Of a stretch of DNA of 64,000 nucleotides, positions 35,684-47,329 are shown piece by piece. The notes under the pieces are model-generated. The model did not search any database, was not told the origin of the DNA, and saw only the letters and a list, made by a program, of their open reading frames with translations. This DNA is from Cricetomys ansorgei (Eukaryota; Chordata; Mammalia; Rodentia; Nesomyidae): contig JAMJFZ010003656.1 in NCBI GenBank assembly GCA_026225945.1, forward strand, positions 1,302,001-1,366,000, read 5' to 3'. Positions within the stretch are counted from its first letter, which is position 1, and the number at the start of each line of letters is the position of its first letter. Position numbers and translations under genes: made by a program.

Positions 35684-36043
35684 TGCTATGATCTGAATGC
35701 CTTCTCAAAACTCACATGGAAACTTAATTATCATTTTAACAGTATTAGAAGGGAGAACCTTTAAGAGACAATTAAGTCATGATGGCGCTTTTCTCCTGAG
35801 TAGTATAAAGCTGTTATTGTAGGAGTGGGATGTATTAAAAGGGATGTATTTCAACTCTTTCTCCTCCCACCTCTTACCATGTAATGCCTTCTACTTATGC
35901 GACAATTTAGCATGAAGGCCTCTACCATGTCAGCATCATGCTCTTAGACTTTTCAGCCTCCAGAACCATGAGAAAAATAAACTTTTATTTAGAATTTAGC
36001 CAGTTGTGATATTCTGTTATAGCAGCAGAAAACAGACTAAATA
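35684..36043 (+). mobile_element. MST/MLT-like MaLR solo LTR
   Basis: 'tgctatgatctgaatgcc' start, 'acctttaagagacaattaagtcatgatgg', 'cagcctccagaaccatgagaaaaataaac' with a poly(A) signal, and 'tctgttatagcagcagaaaacagactaaata' end match ancient MaLR LTRs shared by placental mammals. Confidence 0.8.
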
Positions 36044-36334
36044 CCCTTATATTTGCTTCTCCAGACAGATGGCTACCTTAATACACCTCCAGAGAATGAC
36101 ACTGCATCATCTTTTCCTCCATACTCATACTTATCACCTCAAGTGCCTAGAGCATGCATTTTCTGTTTACCTATCCCTTAAAATCTCTTATACAAAATGC
36201 CTGGGACCTCCGTGATCCTGCTGATCTTTACTTTCTCAGAATGTATAATCTGTGCAAGTGACTACATATGTACTAGATACTACCTTGTCTCACTTATATT
36301 GAGGATTATTTTATATATACAAAGCAAACAATGA

Positions 36335-36497
36335 ATTCTTTTTTTGTTTTTGTTTTTGGAGACAGGGCTTCTCTGTTGTAACTCTGGCTATCCTGGAACT
36401 CACTCTGTAGACCAGGCTGGCCTCGAACTCAGAAATCTGCCTGCCTCTGCCTCTCAAGTGCTGGGATTGAAAGTGTGCACCACCACTGCCAGGCTCC
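36335..36497 (-). mobile_element. B1 SINE
   Basis: T/G tail at 36338-36357 followed by a full antisense B1 body. Confidence 0.95.
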
Positions 36498-36659
36498 AAG
36501 TAATGAATTATTGACAATCATGGCATAACTTTTTTATAGCACCTAAACAATACTGAATATAAAAAAACTGTTACTTGTTTATTCTTTTCAATAATCATAT
36601 TTTATAAGAAACAAATATCCTCAGGTGAAAAAAGAAAAATCTGCTTTGCAAAAGAATCC

Positions 36660-39600
36660 CAGCTGCGGCTGAGGAGATGGCTCAGCCTCCAGAACTCCAG
36701 GGGAAGACTCTCTGCAGGACCAAGAGCCCATATCCTCCCAAACCCCATCCACCAACTCCAGTGGTAATCCCTAGCACTGCCCCAAGCCATACAGACCAGA
36801 AGACTAGAGAACGAAACTCAAGGAACTAAACTCTCATCCAATAAAGAAAAAACTCAGGAATTGGCACTTAAACCTATAATCACCCCAAGCACAGATGCCT
36901 AACTGCCAGTGTAAGAACACAATCGACAACCACCAGGGCAATACGGCAACACCAGAGCCCAAACCATCTTTCTACAGAAAGCCCTGAATACTCTGACATA
37001 GACAAAGCAGAAGAAAAAGACTACAACCAACCTTACAAAGATAATAGAGGTCCTTAAAGAGGAAATGAATAAATCTCTCAAAGAAATCAATGAAAAGACA
37101 AACTGGAGGAATTGAGTAATCTCATCAAAGAAACACAGGAAAACACAAAAAATTAGAAGAAAAAAAATAAATCCCTCAAAGAAAGCAAATAAAAACAAAC
37201 AATGGAAGGAAACAAACAAAACTGTCCAAGACCTGAAAATGGAAATAGAAGCCATAAGGAAAACACAAGCCAAGGGAATTTTTGGAAATGAAAAACCCAG
37301 AAAAGTGATCAGGAGCTACAGAGGCAAGCAACAGCAACAGAATACAAAGGGGTGGAAGAGAGAATCTCAGGAGTTGAAGATACTATAGATGAAATAGATA
37401 TGTCAGCAAAGGAAAATATTAAATCCAAAAACTCCTGACATGCAACATCCAGGAAATCCGGAACACTAGGAAAAGACCAAATCTAAGAATAATAGGAATA
37501 GAGGAAAAAGAAGATTCCAAGCACAAAGTCCCAGAAAATATTTCCAACAAAATAATTGAAGAAAAATTTCCAAACCTAAAGAAGGAGATCCTTATAAAGG
37601 TACAAGAAGCATACAGAATACCAAGTAGACTGGACCAGAAAAGAAAGTCCCCTCACCATGTAATAATCAAAACACTAAACATACAGAACAAAGAAAAACT
37701 GCAAGAGAAAAACAAGTAACATACAAAGGCAAACCTATTAGAATTACACCCAACTTCTCAATGGAGATCCCAAAAGCCAAAGGGCCTAGACAAAAAGTAC
37801 TCTAAGGGAACACAGATGCCAGCCCAGACTACTATACCCAGCAAAACTTTCAATAACCATAGATGGAGAAAACAAAATATTTCACAATAAATCAAAATTA
37901 AAACAATATCTATCTACAAATCCTGCCCTACAGAAGTTACTAGAAAGAAACTACAACCTAAGCAACCCAGGAAAACAAAAGAAATAAATAATCTCATACC
38001 ATCATTATCAATAGAAGGGGAGACAACATTAATGGTCTGAATTCCCCAGTAAAAAGGCACAGACTAACAGAATGGATTGGAAAACAGAATCCATTCTTCT
38101 GCTGCGTACAAGAAACATACCTCAACCTCAAAGATAAACATTATAATCCTTGGAGTAAAGGGTAAATTTACCAAGCAAATGGATCTAAAATACAAGCTGG
38201 TGTGGCCATTCTAATATCCAACTTCAATTCTAAATTAATCCAAAGAGATGGGAAAGGACCCTTCATATTCAAAGGAAAAATCCACCAAGATGACATTTTG
38301 ATTCTTCACATCTATGCCCCTAACACAAGGGCTCCCACATTTGTAAAAAGACACGTTACTAAAGCTAAAAACACACATTGACCCTCACATACTGATAGTG
38401 GTAGATTTCAATACCCCACTCTCACCAACTAGCAGGTCATCCAGACAAAAACAAAACAGAGAAATACTGAGCTAGAAGATGTTATAAACCAAATGGACCT
38501 AACAGATATTTACAGAAACATTTCACCCACACACAAAAAAAATACCTTTTTCTCACCACCTCATGGAACTGTCTCCAAAATTGACCACATTCTTGGCCAC
38601 AAAGCAAGCCTCGATAAATACAAGAAAACTGAAATGATCCCTTGAATCCTATCAGATCACCACAGATTGAAGTAGCCTTCAACAACAAAACAACAGAAGG
38701 CCTATAAATTCATGTAAAATACACGACTACTGAATGAAGACTAGGTCAAGACAGATAAAAATAAGAAATTAAAGACTCTCAAATTCATTGAAAACGAATC
38801 CACAACACACCCAAACTTATGGGAAACACTGAAAGCAGTGCTAAGAGAAAAATTCATAGCATAAAGTGCCTACCAAAAAGAACGGAGACATCACATACTA
38901 GCAAATTAAGAGCACATCTGAAAGCCCTAGAACAAAAAGCAAGCAAGCACACTCAAGAGGAGTAGATGGCAAGAAATAATCAAACTGAGGGCTGAAATCA
39001 TTAAAATATAAACAAAGAGAACAATTCCAAGAATCAATGAAACAAAGAGCTCGTTCTTTGAGAAAAAAACAATATAGACAACCCCCTAGCCAAACTAATT
39101 AAAAGGCACAGAGAAAATATCCAAATCAACAAAATCAGAAAGGAAAGGGGGGATTTAACTACAGACAGCAAGGAAATCCAAAGAATAATTAGGTCATACC
39201 TTTAGCCTGTACTCCACAAAATTGGAAAATATAAAAGAAATGGGTACTGTTCTTGATAGATACTACCTACCAAAGTTGAATCAAGATCAGATAAACAATT
39301 TAAACAGACCTATGACCCCCCCAAGGAAATAGAATAGGTCATTAAAAGCCTCCCAGCCACTATGGAAATCAATATGATGATTCCTTAGAAAATTTTATCT
39401 TTCCTACATCAAGACTCAGCTATACCACTCCTGGGCATATATTGAAAGGACTTTCCATCCTACCACAAGGACGCTTGCTCAACTATGTTTATAACAGCTT
39501 TGTTCATAATAGACAGAAACTGGAAACAACCTAGGTGCCCCTCACTGAAGAATGGATAAAGAAATTGTGCTACATTTACACAGTGGAGCATTACTCAGCT

Positions 39601-40858
39601 ATTTTTTAAAAAATGAAATCATGAATTTTGCAGGCAAATGGTTGGACATAGAAAAAACTCATCCTGAGTGATGTAACCCAGTCCCAGAAAGACAAACATG
39701 GTATGTGCTCACTTACATGCAGATATTAACTGCAAAACAAAAGAGAAAGGTACTAGTATCCACAGACGTAAAAAAACTACGTAACCAGAAGGGCCCCAGT
39801 TGGAACACAGGGATCTCTCTAGTAAGGTAGAAACTGAACAAGGGTGCAGGTGGGGTGGAAGAGGACAGGAATGGGAGCGAAGGGGACCAGGAGGAAAAGA
39901 GGGACTGAGGGAAAAATATAGGGAGAGATGACAAGAATTGGGAGACAATTATTGGGCAATTGAGACACCTAGGGTAGTGGAAACTCACAGGCATCTATGA
40001 GGGAGACCCTAGCAGGAATCCCTAGTATTCAGGAATAGGGAGTCTGAACAGGCCATCTCCTGTGGCCAGGCAAGGCTTCCAGTGGTGAGACTGGGACACC
40101 ATCCCAGCCACAAAACCTCCCTGCAAGATCCTCGTTGACAACAAAACGGCAGACCGTATGCTAAAGGAGGGAACCCCTGTCTGAAACTGCAGGACAGGCC
40201 AGGAACTAGAGACTGGATTACCCAGAGATGATTTCTAATGGTGTCATGCTCTGCTCATAATCAGTACCTAACCCAGTCCTTGCTAGAGAAGCCCCCCTCC
40301 AGCAGCTGAAAGGAGCATATGGAGAGGCCCAGGGCCAAACATCATGCAGACATCAGGGAAGACAGAGAGGAGGGATGGCAGAGACCAGAGGGATTGAGGA
40401 CACTAGGAGAACAAGCCCCACAGTGTCAACTGACTAGCACCCTTAGGGGCACACAGAGACCCAAGCCACAGACATGGAACCTGCAGGATCCCCTAAATAC
40501 ATCTTATGCTTGTCTGGATTGTCGTTCTTGAAAAACTCCTACAGGCTGGAGTAGGGTGTCTCTGACTGTTTTGCCTGCCCTTGAGAACCTTTTGTTCCTG
40601 CCAGGCTGCCTGGACCACCCTTGATGTAGGGATTGGTGCCTGGCCTCTTTCCATCCTGCTATGCCATGCCCTGATTGTGCTGTAACCATGGGGGGACTGT
40701 TCTTTTCTGGAGAGAAGTAGAGAGATGTTTGTGGGTGGTGACAGGGGGTAGATTTGGGGCAGAGGGGAGATGGGAGAGCTGGGGAATGGAAGGAAGAGAG
40801 GAGGGAAGTTGGGATGTATTGTAGAAGTTGTATGAGAGATGAAAAATAATAATAATTT
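36660..40858 (+). mobile_element. L1 with 5' UTR, ORF1, deleted ORF2 and 3' UTR
   Basis: In order: a 5' UTR-like start, ORF1 coiled-coil and C-terminal parts (about 37000-37930), ORF2 endonuclease (about 38040-38900), then an abrupt jump near 39360 from the pre-RT region to the ORF2 C-terminus, and a long 3' UTR (about 39735-40858). Stops and indels break both ORFs. At 4.2 kb it is far shorter than the usual 6-7 kb because most of the RT domain is missing. It lies in sense with no Phf8 exon, inside intron d-e. Confidence 0.85.
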
Positions 40859-40859
40859 A

Positions 40860-41200
40860 AAAATAGCCCCCAAACATGGGTATCAAATACCCAGAAGATC
40901 AGTTATATTAGTAAAAGGATGGATAAAAGTACCCCAATCAAATGGGACTGAAAAGCAAACAGGCATTGCTATCCTAATATTGGTCAAAATAGACTTCAAA
41001 ATAAAGTTAAAGAGATGAAGAAGCACATTTCATTCTAATAGGGGAACACTTACCAAGACATTACTATTCTAAACATATATGCACCAAAGTCTGGTGTGTT
41101 CAATTTCATAAAAAAAGTACTACTAGATTTAAGGACACAAAGACTAACATAAACCCATTAATAGGAGGTGATTTCAATTAGTACCTCACAGGGACAAGGG
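40860..41200 (+). mobile_element. Older L1 ORF2 fragment
   Basis: 'gcaaacaggcattgctatcctaatattggtc' and 'taacataaacccattaataggaggtgatttc' are L1 endonuclease-domain sequence, more diverged than the preceding L1. Confidence 0.7.
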
Positions 41201-41499
41201 AACAGTTTTTGACTCTAGTTCATGATTTCTAGAGTCTCAGGCAGAAATGAAGGATGAAGCTAACCAGGTAGCCAAGAGTTTCAATCTTTAGAAGCCTCAC
41301 AAGCTTGGTGCTTGTGAGAGGATTCAAAGACTAAATATAATCATGGGGTTTCTCCCTGGGACTAGCTTCCTCACTGCCATGTGATCTCAGAGTAGTTAGA
41401 CTTGTTAATTGGCAGCTCAGGTAGGTTTCCAAGCATGGGTGTTCAAGCAAGTCATTAAGAACCTGCCTTTTCTAACTTTACCTTAGAAGTCATACATTA

Positions 41500-41860
41500 T
41501 ATCACTTGAGGTATAGTCTATGGTTTACAAATGAGCCTGCTAAGAATCAATAGGTGAGATATAAACTCTTCTATTAATCACTAATTTACTTTTTTGAGAT
41601 TATAGTATAGTAAAAAAGGCAAAGAAAATATATACATGGTACTCATCTATAAATATTTGACCTCTGAAAGCATAAGTAAGAAACTGCTAACAGTGGTTTA
41701 CTCCAAATGGAGGAGAAGGCTATAGAATAGGATACAAGGAAGACCTTTCAATGTTTATCCTTATACACTTTGACCATTCTGTGATTTCATGAAGATTCAT
41801 TCAGTCTAAATAAATTACCAGAGATACATGTAAACATGCTTCAAATGTTATTACTAATTA
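41500..41860 (+). mobile_element. Ancient L1 3' end
   Basis: 'aaactgctaacagtggtttactccaaatggagg' is a typical 3' UTR block of ancient L1M elements. A related piece lies at 42930-43170. The 41200-41500 stretch holds nothing recognised. Confidence 0.55.
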
Positions 41861-42199
41861 GAAAATTTGGCAATGGCATCAATCCCCCACAAAGGAGAAG
41901 TTAGGATGGAGAGATATTTTTAGCTATTAAAGTATGTATAAATAAGTGCAAAGGAAAATACTTGTGATGTATTAATGTAAAATCTACAACTTAATAGTTG
42001 GCAGTTTTTACAGTCAATCCCTAGTAAATGCATATTATAAATATTAACTCTATAAGACAAAGTATAGTTAACAACTTTGACAATACAACTGAGAAAGAAC
42101 AGTTAATGGAAAGATGGGGAAAAAATAATAGGGAGTACATGAGAAATTGATGAAAGGAGAAATAAAGATTAGGTTGATAAACTGAGAAACAGTGGTATA

Positions 42200-42425
42200 A
42201 ACTCTTCTTTTTGAGACAGGGTCTTACTCTGTAGACCAGAATGACTTCAACCTCATTATGTAATCCAGGCTGACCATAAACCTTCAATACTTTATTTCCT
42301 GAGACAATGTCTTACTATGTAGACTTGGCTGGCTTGAAACCTACTATCTAGATCAGGCTGTTCTTGAACTCACAGATATCCCAACCTCTACCTCCCAATG
42401 ATGAGATTAAAATTTATGTGCCCGC
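42200..42425 (-). mobile_element. B1-like SINE remnants, degenerate
   Basis: Two successive antisense blocks, 'gagacagggtcttactctgtagacc' and 'gagacaatgtcttactatgtagac', suggest two overlapping old B1s or one duplicated. Confidence 0.6.
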
Positions 42426-42464
42426 AAAAAAAAAAAATGTTGCCAAATTTATTTATATTATTTA

Positions 42465-42615
42465 TTTTTGGAGGTTTATAAATATATAAAAGTCAGAGAA
42501 CAGCTTTCAGGAGTCAATTCTCTCCTTCCACCATGTGGGCTGCAGGGATCAACTCAGGTTATCAAGCTTGAAGGTAGGTGTTTTTACAGGCTGAGCCATC
42601 TTGCAAGCCCAAACC
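42465..42615 (-). mobile_element. B3 SINE
   Basis: Antisense B3: 'agtcagagaacagctttcagg', 'ttacaggctgagccatcttgcaagccc'. Confidence 0.8.
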
Positions 42616-42929
42616 TGCAATCCATTGAGTCTCATGCATCTACTTCTCTTGGGCTAAGACTATAGGCTGTGGTACCATGACTGGCTTAAGTTCTATTATC
42701 TTGAGTTTTAAAAGCATCTATCAAGAAAATATAGCTATGATGCTATCTTTAAGGCGTGCTGTTCAACCTAAAACCCCCCATATTAATTTGCTACATATAT
42801 TACCTTTGATTAAAAAGTTAAAAAAAAGAGTATAAAGTTTTATTTTACACAGCATTATTTCAATCCCCCAGGATCTCACATGATGATAAGGCAAGGACTT
42901 TACTACTCAGCCCCTACAGTGTTATTTCA

Positions 42930-43170
42930 ACTGGAAAAGAAAAAAATTAATAGAAAAACAAAACACTAGAAGGAAGTGTCAAAATGTTAACAGCGGTTGC
43001 TTCTGAATGGCAACATTCTGGCTGATTTCTTCTTCATAATTTCCTTTACTTTTAGTACTTTTCACATTTACTAATCAAAAAAATTTACCTTTACAGAAAA
43101 AACTAAAAGTAGCAACTATAGGAAGAAATATAGAAAATATGCCTTAATTTTTTATATTGCTGATTCACTC
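42930..43170 (+). mobile_element. Ancient L1 3' end fragment
   Basis: 'aaaatgttaacagcggttgcttctgaatgg' matches the L1M block also seen at 41680. Confidence 0.5.
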
Positions 43171-43289
43171 ATTAACACACATCCCAAGAATTACAGAGAT
43201 CATAAGCTTAGCCATGCAATGTGCTGTAGTCACTGGGACAATAGCAAATGTGGCACAGTAGAAGCCTGAAAAGTGTCTGTACAGCCAAT

Positions 43290-43412
43290 GTGTACAAGCA
43301 GTGGTGGTGCACTCCGTTAATTCCAGCACTCAGGTCTCTGTGAGTTCACTCTGGACTATAGATGAGTTCCAGAACAGCCAGAGTTATAACAGAGAAATTC
43401 TGTCTCAAAAAA
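43290..43412 (+). mobile_element. B1 SINE, deleted
   Basis: 'agcagtggtggtgcactccg' start, internal deletion, 'gaaattctgtctcaaaaaaac' end. Confidence 0.85.
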
Positions 43413-43498
43413 ACAAAAGAAACAAAAAAAGAAAAAAGAAAAAAGAAAAAAGAAAGGGAGGGAGGGAGAAAGGGAGGGAGGGGAAGAAGGAAGGAAGG
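43405..43498. repeat. Polypurine (GAAA/GGGA) tract
   Basis: About 90 bp of A/G only after a B1 tail; possible triplex-forming tract by composition. Confidence 0.9.
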
Positions 43499-43551
43499 TG
43501 CGTGTATTGAGGTTTGTTTTTTCTTGCTGTTGGAAATTCCTTTGCACCTTA

Positions 43552-43585
<34 letters not shown>

Positions 43586-43742
43586 CTGGCCTGGCCTCCT
43601 GGAGGATATAAGAGTATGGAAAAAAACGACCTAGCTATTTTTATACTACCTACTCCAAAATCAAGCTGGCTGAGATTGTAAGAACAGTTTAACCAACCTA
43701 CAAAATCGTGAGAAATAGTAAATATTCTTTTAGGCCATTAAT

Positions 43743-43791
43743 GTTTGAGTAGTTTGCTAAAGTTTGCTAAGGTTTGCTAAGGTTTGCTAAG
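43743..43791. repeat. 10-bp tandem repeat, about 4 copies
   Basis: The unit RGTTTGCTAA repeats about four to five times head to tail. Confidence 0.95.
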
Positions 43792-43797
43792 TACCAT

Positions 43798-44105
43798 GGA
43801 CTGGGGAAGATAATTCAGTGGATAAGCACTTGCCATATAAGCATGAGAACTGGAGTTTGGATCCCCAAATCCATGTAAAACTGAAAGTGGTGATACACAT
43901 CTATAATCCCAGAATGTGTACAATAAGGTGGGAGGCAGAAACAGGAGAATCCCTAAAAGCAGGGTATATTGTAGCACTGAACAATGAGACATTCTGCCTC
44001 ACACAAGGTGGAAGACAAGGGCCCACACCCATGGTTGTTCATTCACCTCCACATACACACAACTGCATGTACATATGAACAATCACACACACATGAACAC
44101 TATAC
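43798..44105 (+). mobile_element. B4 SINE
   Basis: An ID-like head ('actggggaagataattcagtgg') is fused to a B1-like tail ('tgatacacatctataatcccag'), the B4 layout, ending in CA-rich sequence. Confidence 0.8.
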
Positions 44106-44667
44106 ACAGAAACATACATCTTACATACTCAAATTTTAAAAAGCTCCCAAATGTTCTTCAGTGTAAACAGCCCAACCAGTGAGATGAAGAAAATTATTTG
44201 ATCTGTCAAAATTCCATGTTCACCTCAGTGAACTTTCCCTCTCTTCCTTCCCTTCCTCAGTGATGACTTCTCAGTAGCTGACAATCTTAGGACTCTTGTA
44301 GAGCTTAAGTTTCAGCATAATTTTCCTCCTTGGAAACAAAATTACCATGGGTAGGGGGCTAGAATGATGGTTAACAGAATGTTCTTAGAAGCCCTAGATG
44401 GCTCAGTGAGATCTTGCTGGTTACCTTCAGCTGAAGCCATATGATATCAAAAGCAACAGCTATGATTTTCCTAGCTAGATTACATAAACTGTGTCACACA
44501 ATCACTTTAGCTCTAGCATCTAACATGGCACGAAATGTAACAAATAGTTGCTGACTGAGCAAATGAGTGACTGAATAAGATCTTCATGTATTACATATCT
44601 ACTACTCCAATCTATTTTTTTCACCTGACCATTTCTACAGAGGTTAAGATACAGAATACTAGATCAC

Positions 44668-44763
44668 CTTTAGGACTCCACGGAGCATCATCTGAATTCT
44701 TCTTTTTCTTGGGTCGAGATTTCAAAGCAGGGTCATCATCATCAGACTCCAGTGATGGGTAGA
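44668..44763 (-). CDS. Phf8: Phf8 coding exon d
   Basis: 96 bp, acceptor CCTACAG, donor AAAG|GTGATC (weak). It encodes [20 protein letters not shown] and then [11 protein letters not shown]. An acidic run is followed by a basic cluster that looks like a monopartite nuclear localisation signal (inference). The split codons fit exactly: A|TC (Ile) with exon c and G|CC (Ala) with exon e. The exon lies between two very large repeat-filled introns of 9.2 and 17.4 kb. Confidence 0.95.
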
Positions 44764-45457
44764 CTGTAGGGAGAGGTGAAGGTGAGATAAATGAAATCGC
44801 ATCCGAAAGGGCAAAGACAAAATACATACTTCAGTACGTCCTACCCCTCCTCCAGTACTCATTTACTTAATCCACATTCAACTACAGAAAGTCCCTAAGA
44901 CTCACACTTCATGCCTTTTCTATGGTTGTACCCTCATTAAGAAAGTCCTCCTTCATTCACCTAATTCTGATCCATTTGGCCAACATCACTGAAGTGAGTT
45001 ACTTGGCTCACCTTTTAAAATTCAGCTCTAGATTAGCCCTGTAAGAAGCCTTCCTTCACTCTCGTAATCTGATTTGGATTCCTCCTTAGCTCTCCATAGC
45101 AACTTGTTTTATGCCTGCACTGGAGATGTTATAGTGCACTTAGGAACTAGTTATTATACCTGGTGCCTCTAATTTACAAACGAGGCCAAGGATGTGTGTT
45201 TGATTTTATATTAAAGCAGCCACATACAGTGAAGAGTTGGTATTTATTGTTTGTGAAATAATGGGAAAAATAAATAGTATATACTTAATATACATAATAG
45301 GAACAAAAAGACTAAGTTGAACCGGGACCAAGATTACTGGAACTGAGGGATCTAACTGATAAAGTACCTGTAGACAAATACAAGTATATAGATTATCACA
45401 AAATCCACAGGCAAGGCACTTAGGATTTAATGGGAATATGGTCTAGAAAGATCCTAT

Positions 45458-45655
45458 TGAAGGGCTAGAGACATGGCTCAGTGGTTAAGAGCACCAGTTG
45501 CTCTTCCAGAGATCCTGAGTTCAGTTCCCAGCAACCATATGGTGGCTCACAACCATATGGTGGCTCACATCTGTAATGGGATCAGATGCCCTCTTCTATG
45601 ATAGAGTAAAATTCAGATACCACTCCCAAACCTAGAAGACTGTAAGAGTTAACAA
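45458..45655 (+). mobile_element. B2 SINE
   Basis: 'gggctagagacatggctcagtggttaagagc' start; a short internal duplication of 'accatatggtggctcac' at 45534-45567. Confidence 0.92.
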
Positions 45656-45879
45656 CCTTATAAGAATGCTCCTCCTACTTCTTTCTAGAGGGCTTTACTA
45701 TAGAAGAGTGAGTCTTTTTCAGACCTACCTCCTTCAGCAAAGAGGTGAAAACTTTGCCTTCTGATTTTTTTATTTTCTTCTTAGAAAGGAATGAGTACTA
45801 ATAACAGCTGTTTCACGAAAAGGTATCACTATTACTTTGCTGGGTTTGAAAGGTGTACTACCTCAAAGAAATAAGTGTG

Positions 45880-46030
45880 GCAAAGCAGAAGAACTTGGTG
45901 CCTTAGGGTCAGAAAACTTCTGGGAAGTACTGGATGACACAGTAGTGGCCTAAGAACAGTTTCAGAGTCTTAACCCATAAAATTGAAATAATAGATAATG
46001 CCATCTGCCTTGCAAAGTTGTGTTCAAAAG
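45880..46030 (+). mobile_element. MIR-like SINE, weak
   Basis: 'gagtcttaacccataaaattgaaataatag' and 'tgccatctgccttgcaaagttgtg' fit the MIR core/3' region. Confidence 0.45.
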
Positions 46031-46034
46031 ATAT

Positions 46035-46225
46035 GTAGGGGACAGTAAGATGGCTCAGCAGGTAAAGATGCTTGCTGTGCTAGCCTGGTGACTAGGGTAT
46101 GATTCCAATAACCCACATAAAAGTGCAAAGAATGGGCTGCACTTAATTGTCCTCTGACCTCCACACATGCGTCTGTGGCATGTGCACCCACCCACATACA
46201 TAATAATATTTTTATTTACTAAGAA
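46035..46225 (+). mobile_element. B3 SINE
   Basis: 'gggacagtaagatggctcagcagg' to 'tgtcctctgacctccacacatgc'. Confidence 0.85.
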
Positions 46226-46509
46226 AAAACCGACGTGTACAGTAACTTACATTAATGAATTTCATTCTGAGCTTCACATTTTAGTCAACAGGTAATAAGG
46301 TATAGATTATAATTAAGTCTATGCATTGAAAGAAAATGTATTTAAATATGCATATTAAAATATAAGGTTGAAGTCACTTCCTGATTTTAAAACATATTAC
46401 GAAACAACAGTAATTGACTCAGTGTGCAACTGGCATAAAGGCAGGTATAAAAACCAATGAGAAAGAATAGAGAGTGCAGAAATAAAGCCTTGAATACATG
46501 ATCAAAGGA

Positions 46510-46625
46510 TTTCTTTTGTTTTAGGGGACAAGGTCTCACTCTTATGCCAAGGCTGGCCTCAAGTATCAAATGCCTCTGCCTCCTGAGTATTGGGATTCCA
46601 GGTACAAAACATTGTTACCAGCTCT
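46510..46625 (-). mobile_element. B1 SINE, degenerate
   Basis: 'ggacaaggtctcactcttatg' to 'tattgggattccaggtac'. Confidence 0.7.
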
Positions 46626-46698
46626 CACTAAGATTTTTGCACCAGTTTCCTTGTTTTTTAAAAATGTTTAGTTGGCATACAAGATAATAGGTTATATC

Positions 46699-46733
46699 AT
46701 GTATGTATGTATGTATGTATGTATGTATGTATG
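46699..46733. repeat. (TATG)n microsatellite
   Basis: About eight to nine TATG units. Confidence 0.95.
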
Positions 46734-46947
46734 CATATCATTATCTATTGCACATATGACTTCACCATCCTTTAGCTGGTCTTCTCAATATCAATAAGCT
46801 CTAAAAGACTAAGCATCTTCCCCAATTAAAATAAAGCAAAAAATCAATTACAGAAAGATAAATAGAGAATTCAAAACCAGGTAGAAGTTGTACATGCTCA
46901 AAAGGAATCAAAGAAATAATCACATGTGTGATTTCAAAGACTCTGAT

Positions 46948-47110
46948 ATAGGGCCAGTGAGATGGCTCAGTGAGTAAAGATGTCTACCACCAAGCCTGAA
47001 GACATAAGACCAACCCCTGGGACCCACATTGTGGAAGGAGAAAACCGACTCCCACAAGTTGTCCTCTGAGTTTCATGCAGGCATAACACAAAAAACAAAT
47101 AAAAAAGGAA
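46948..47110 (+). mobile_element. B3 SINE
   Basis: 'ggccagtgagatggctcagtgag' to 'ttgtcctctgagtttcatgcaggc'. Confidence 0.88.
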
Positions 47111-47329
47111 TACGAAACTTTATAAAGACTTTGATATGAATTGAAACAAAAAAAGAACATACCCAAACTTTAAAAGATGCAGCAAAAGAGTGCACAGATA
47201 GTAAATTAACCCTGCAAATAGCTACATTTAAAAAGATGAAAGATCCTAAATCATATCCTATCTTCATACATTAGAAAACTAGGAGGAAAACCCAAACTAA
47301 ACCCAAAGTTAGAAAGAAAGAAGAGATGA
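47111..47329 (+). mobile_element. Old L1 ORF2 fragment
   Basis: 'aaaactaggaggaaaacccaaactaaaccc' is the L1 ORF2 linker between endonuclease and RT. Frames are broken. Confidence 0.6.
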
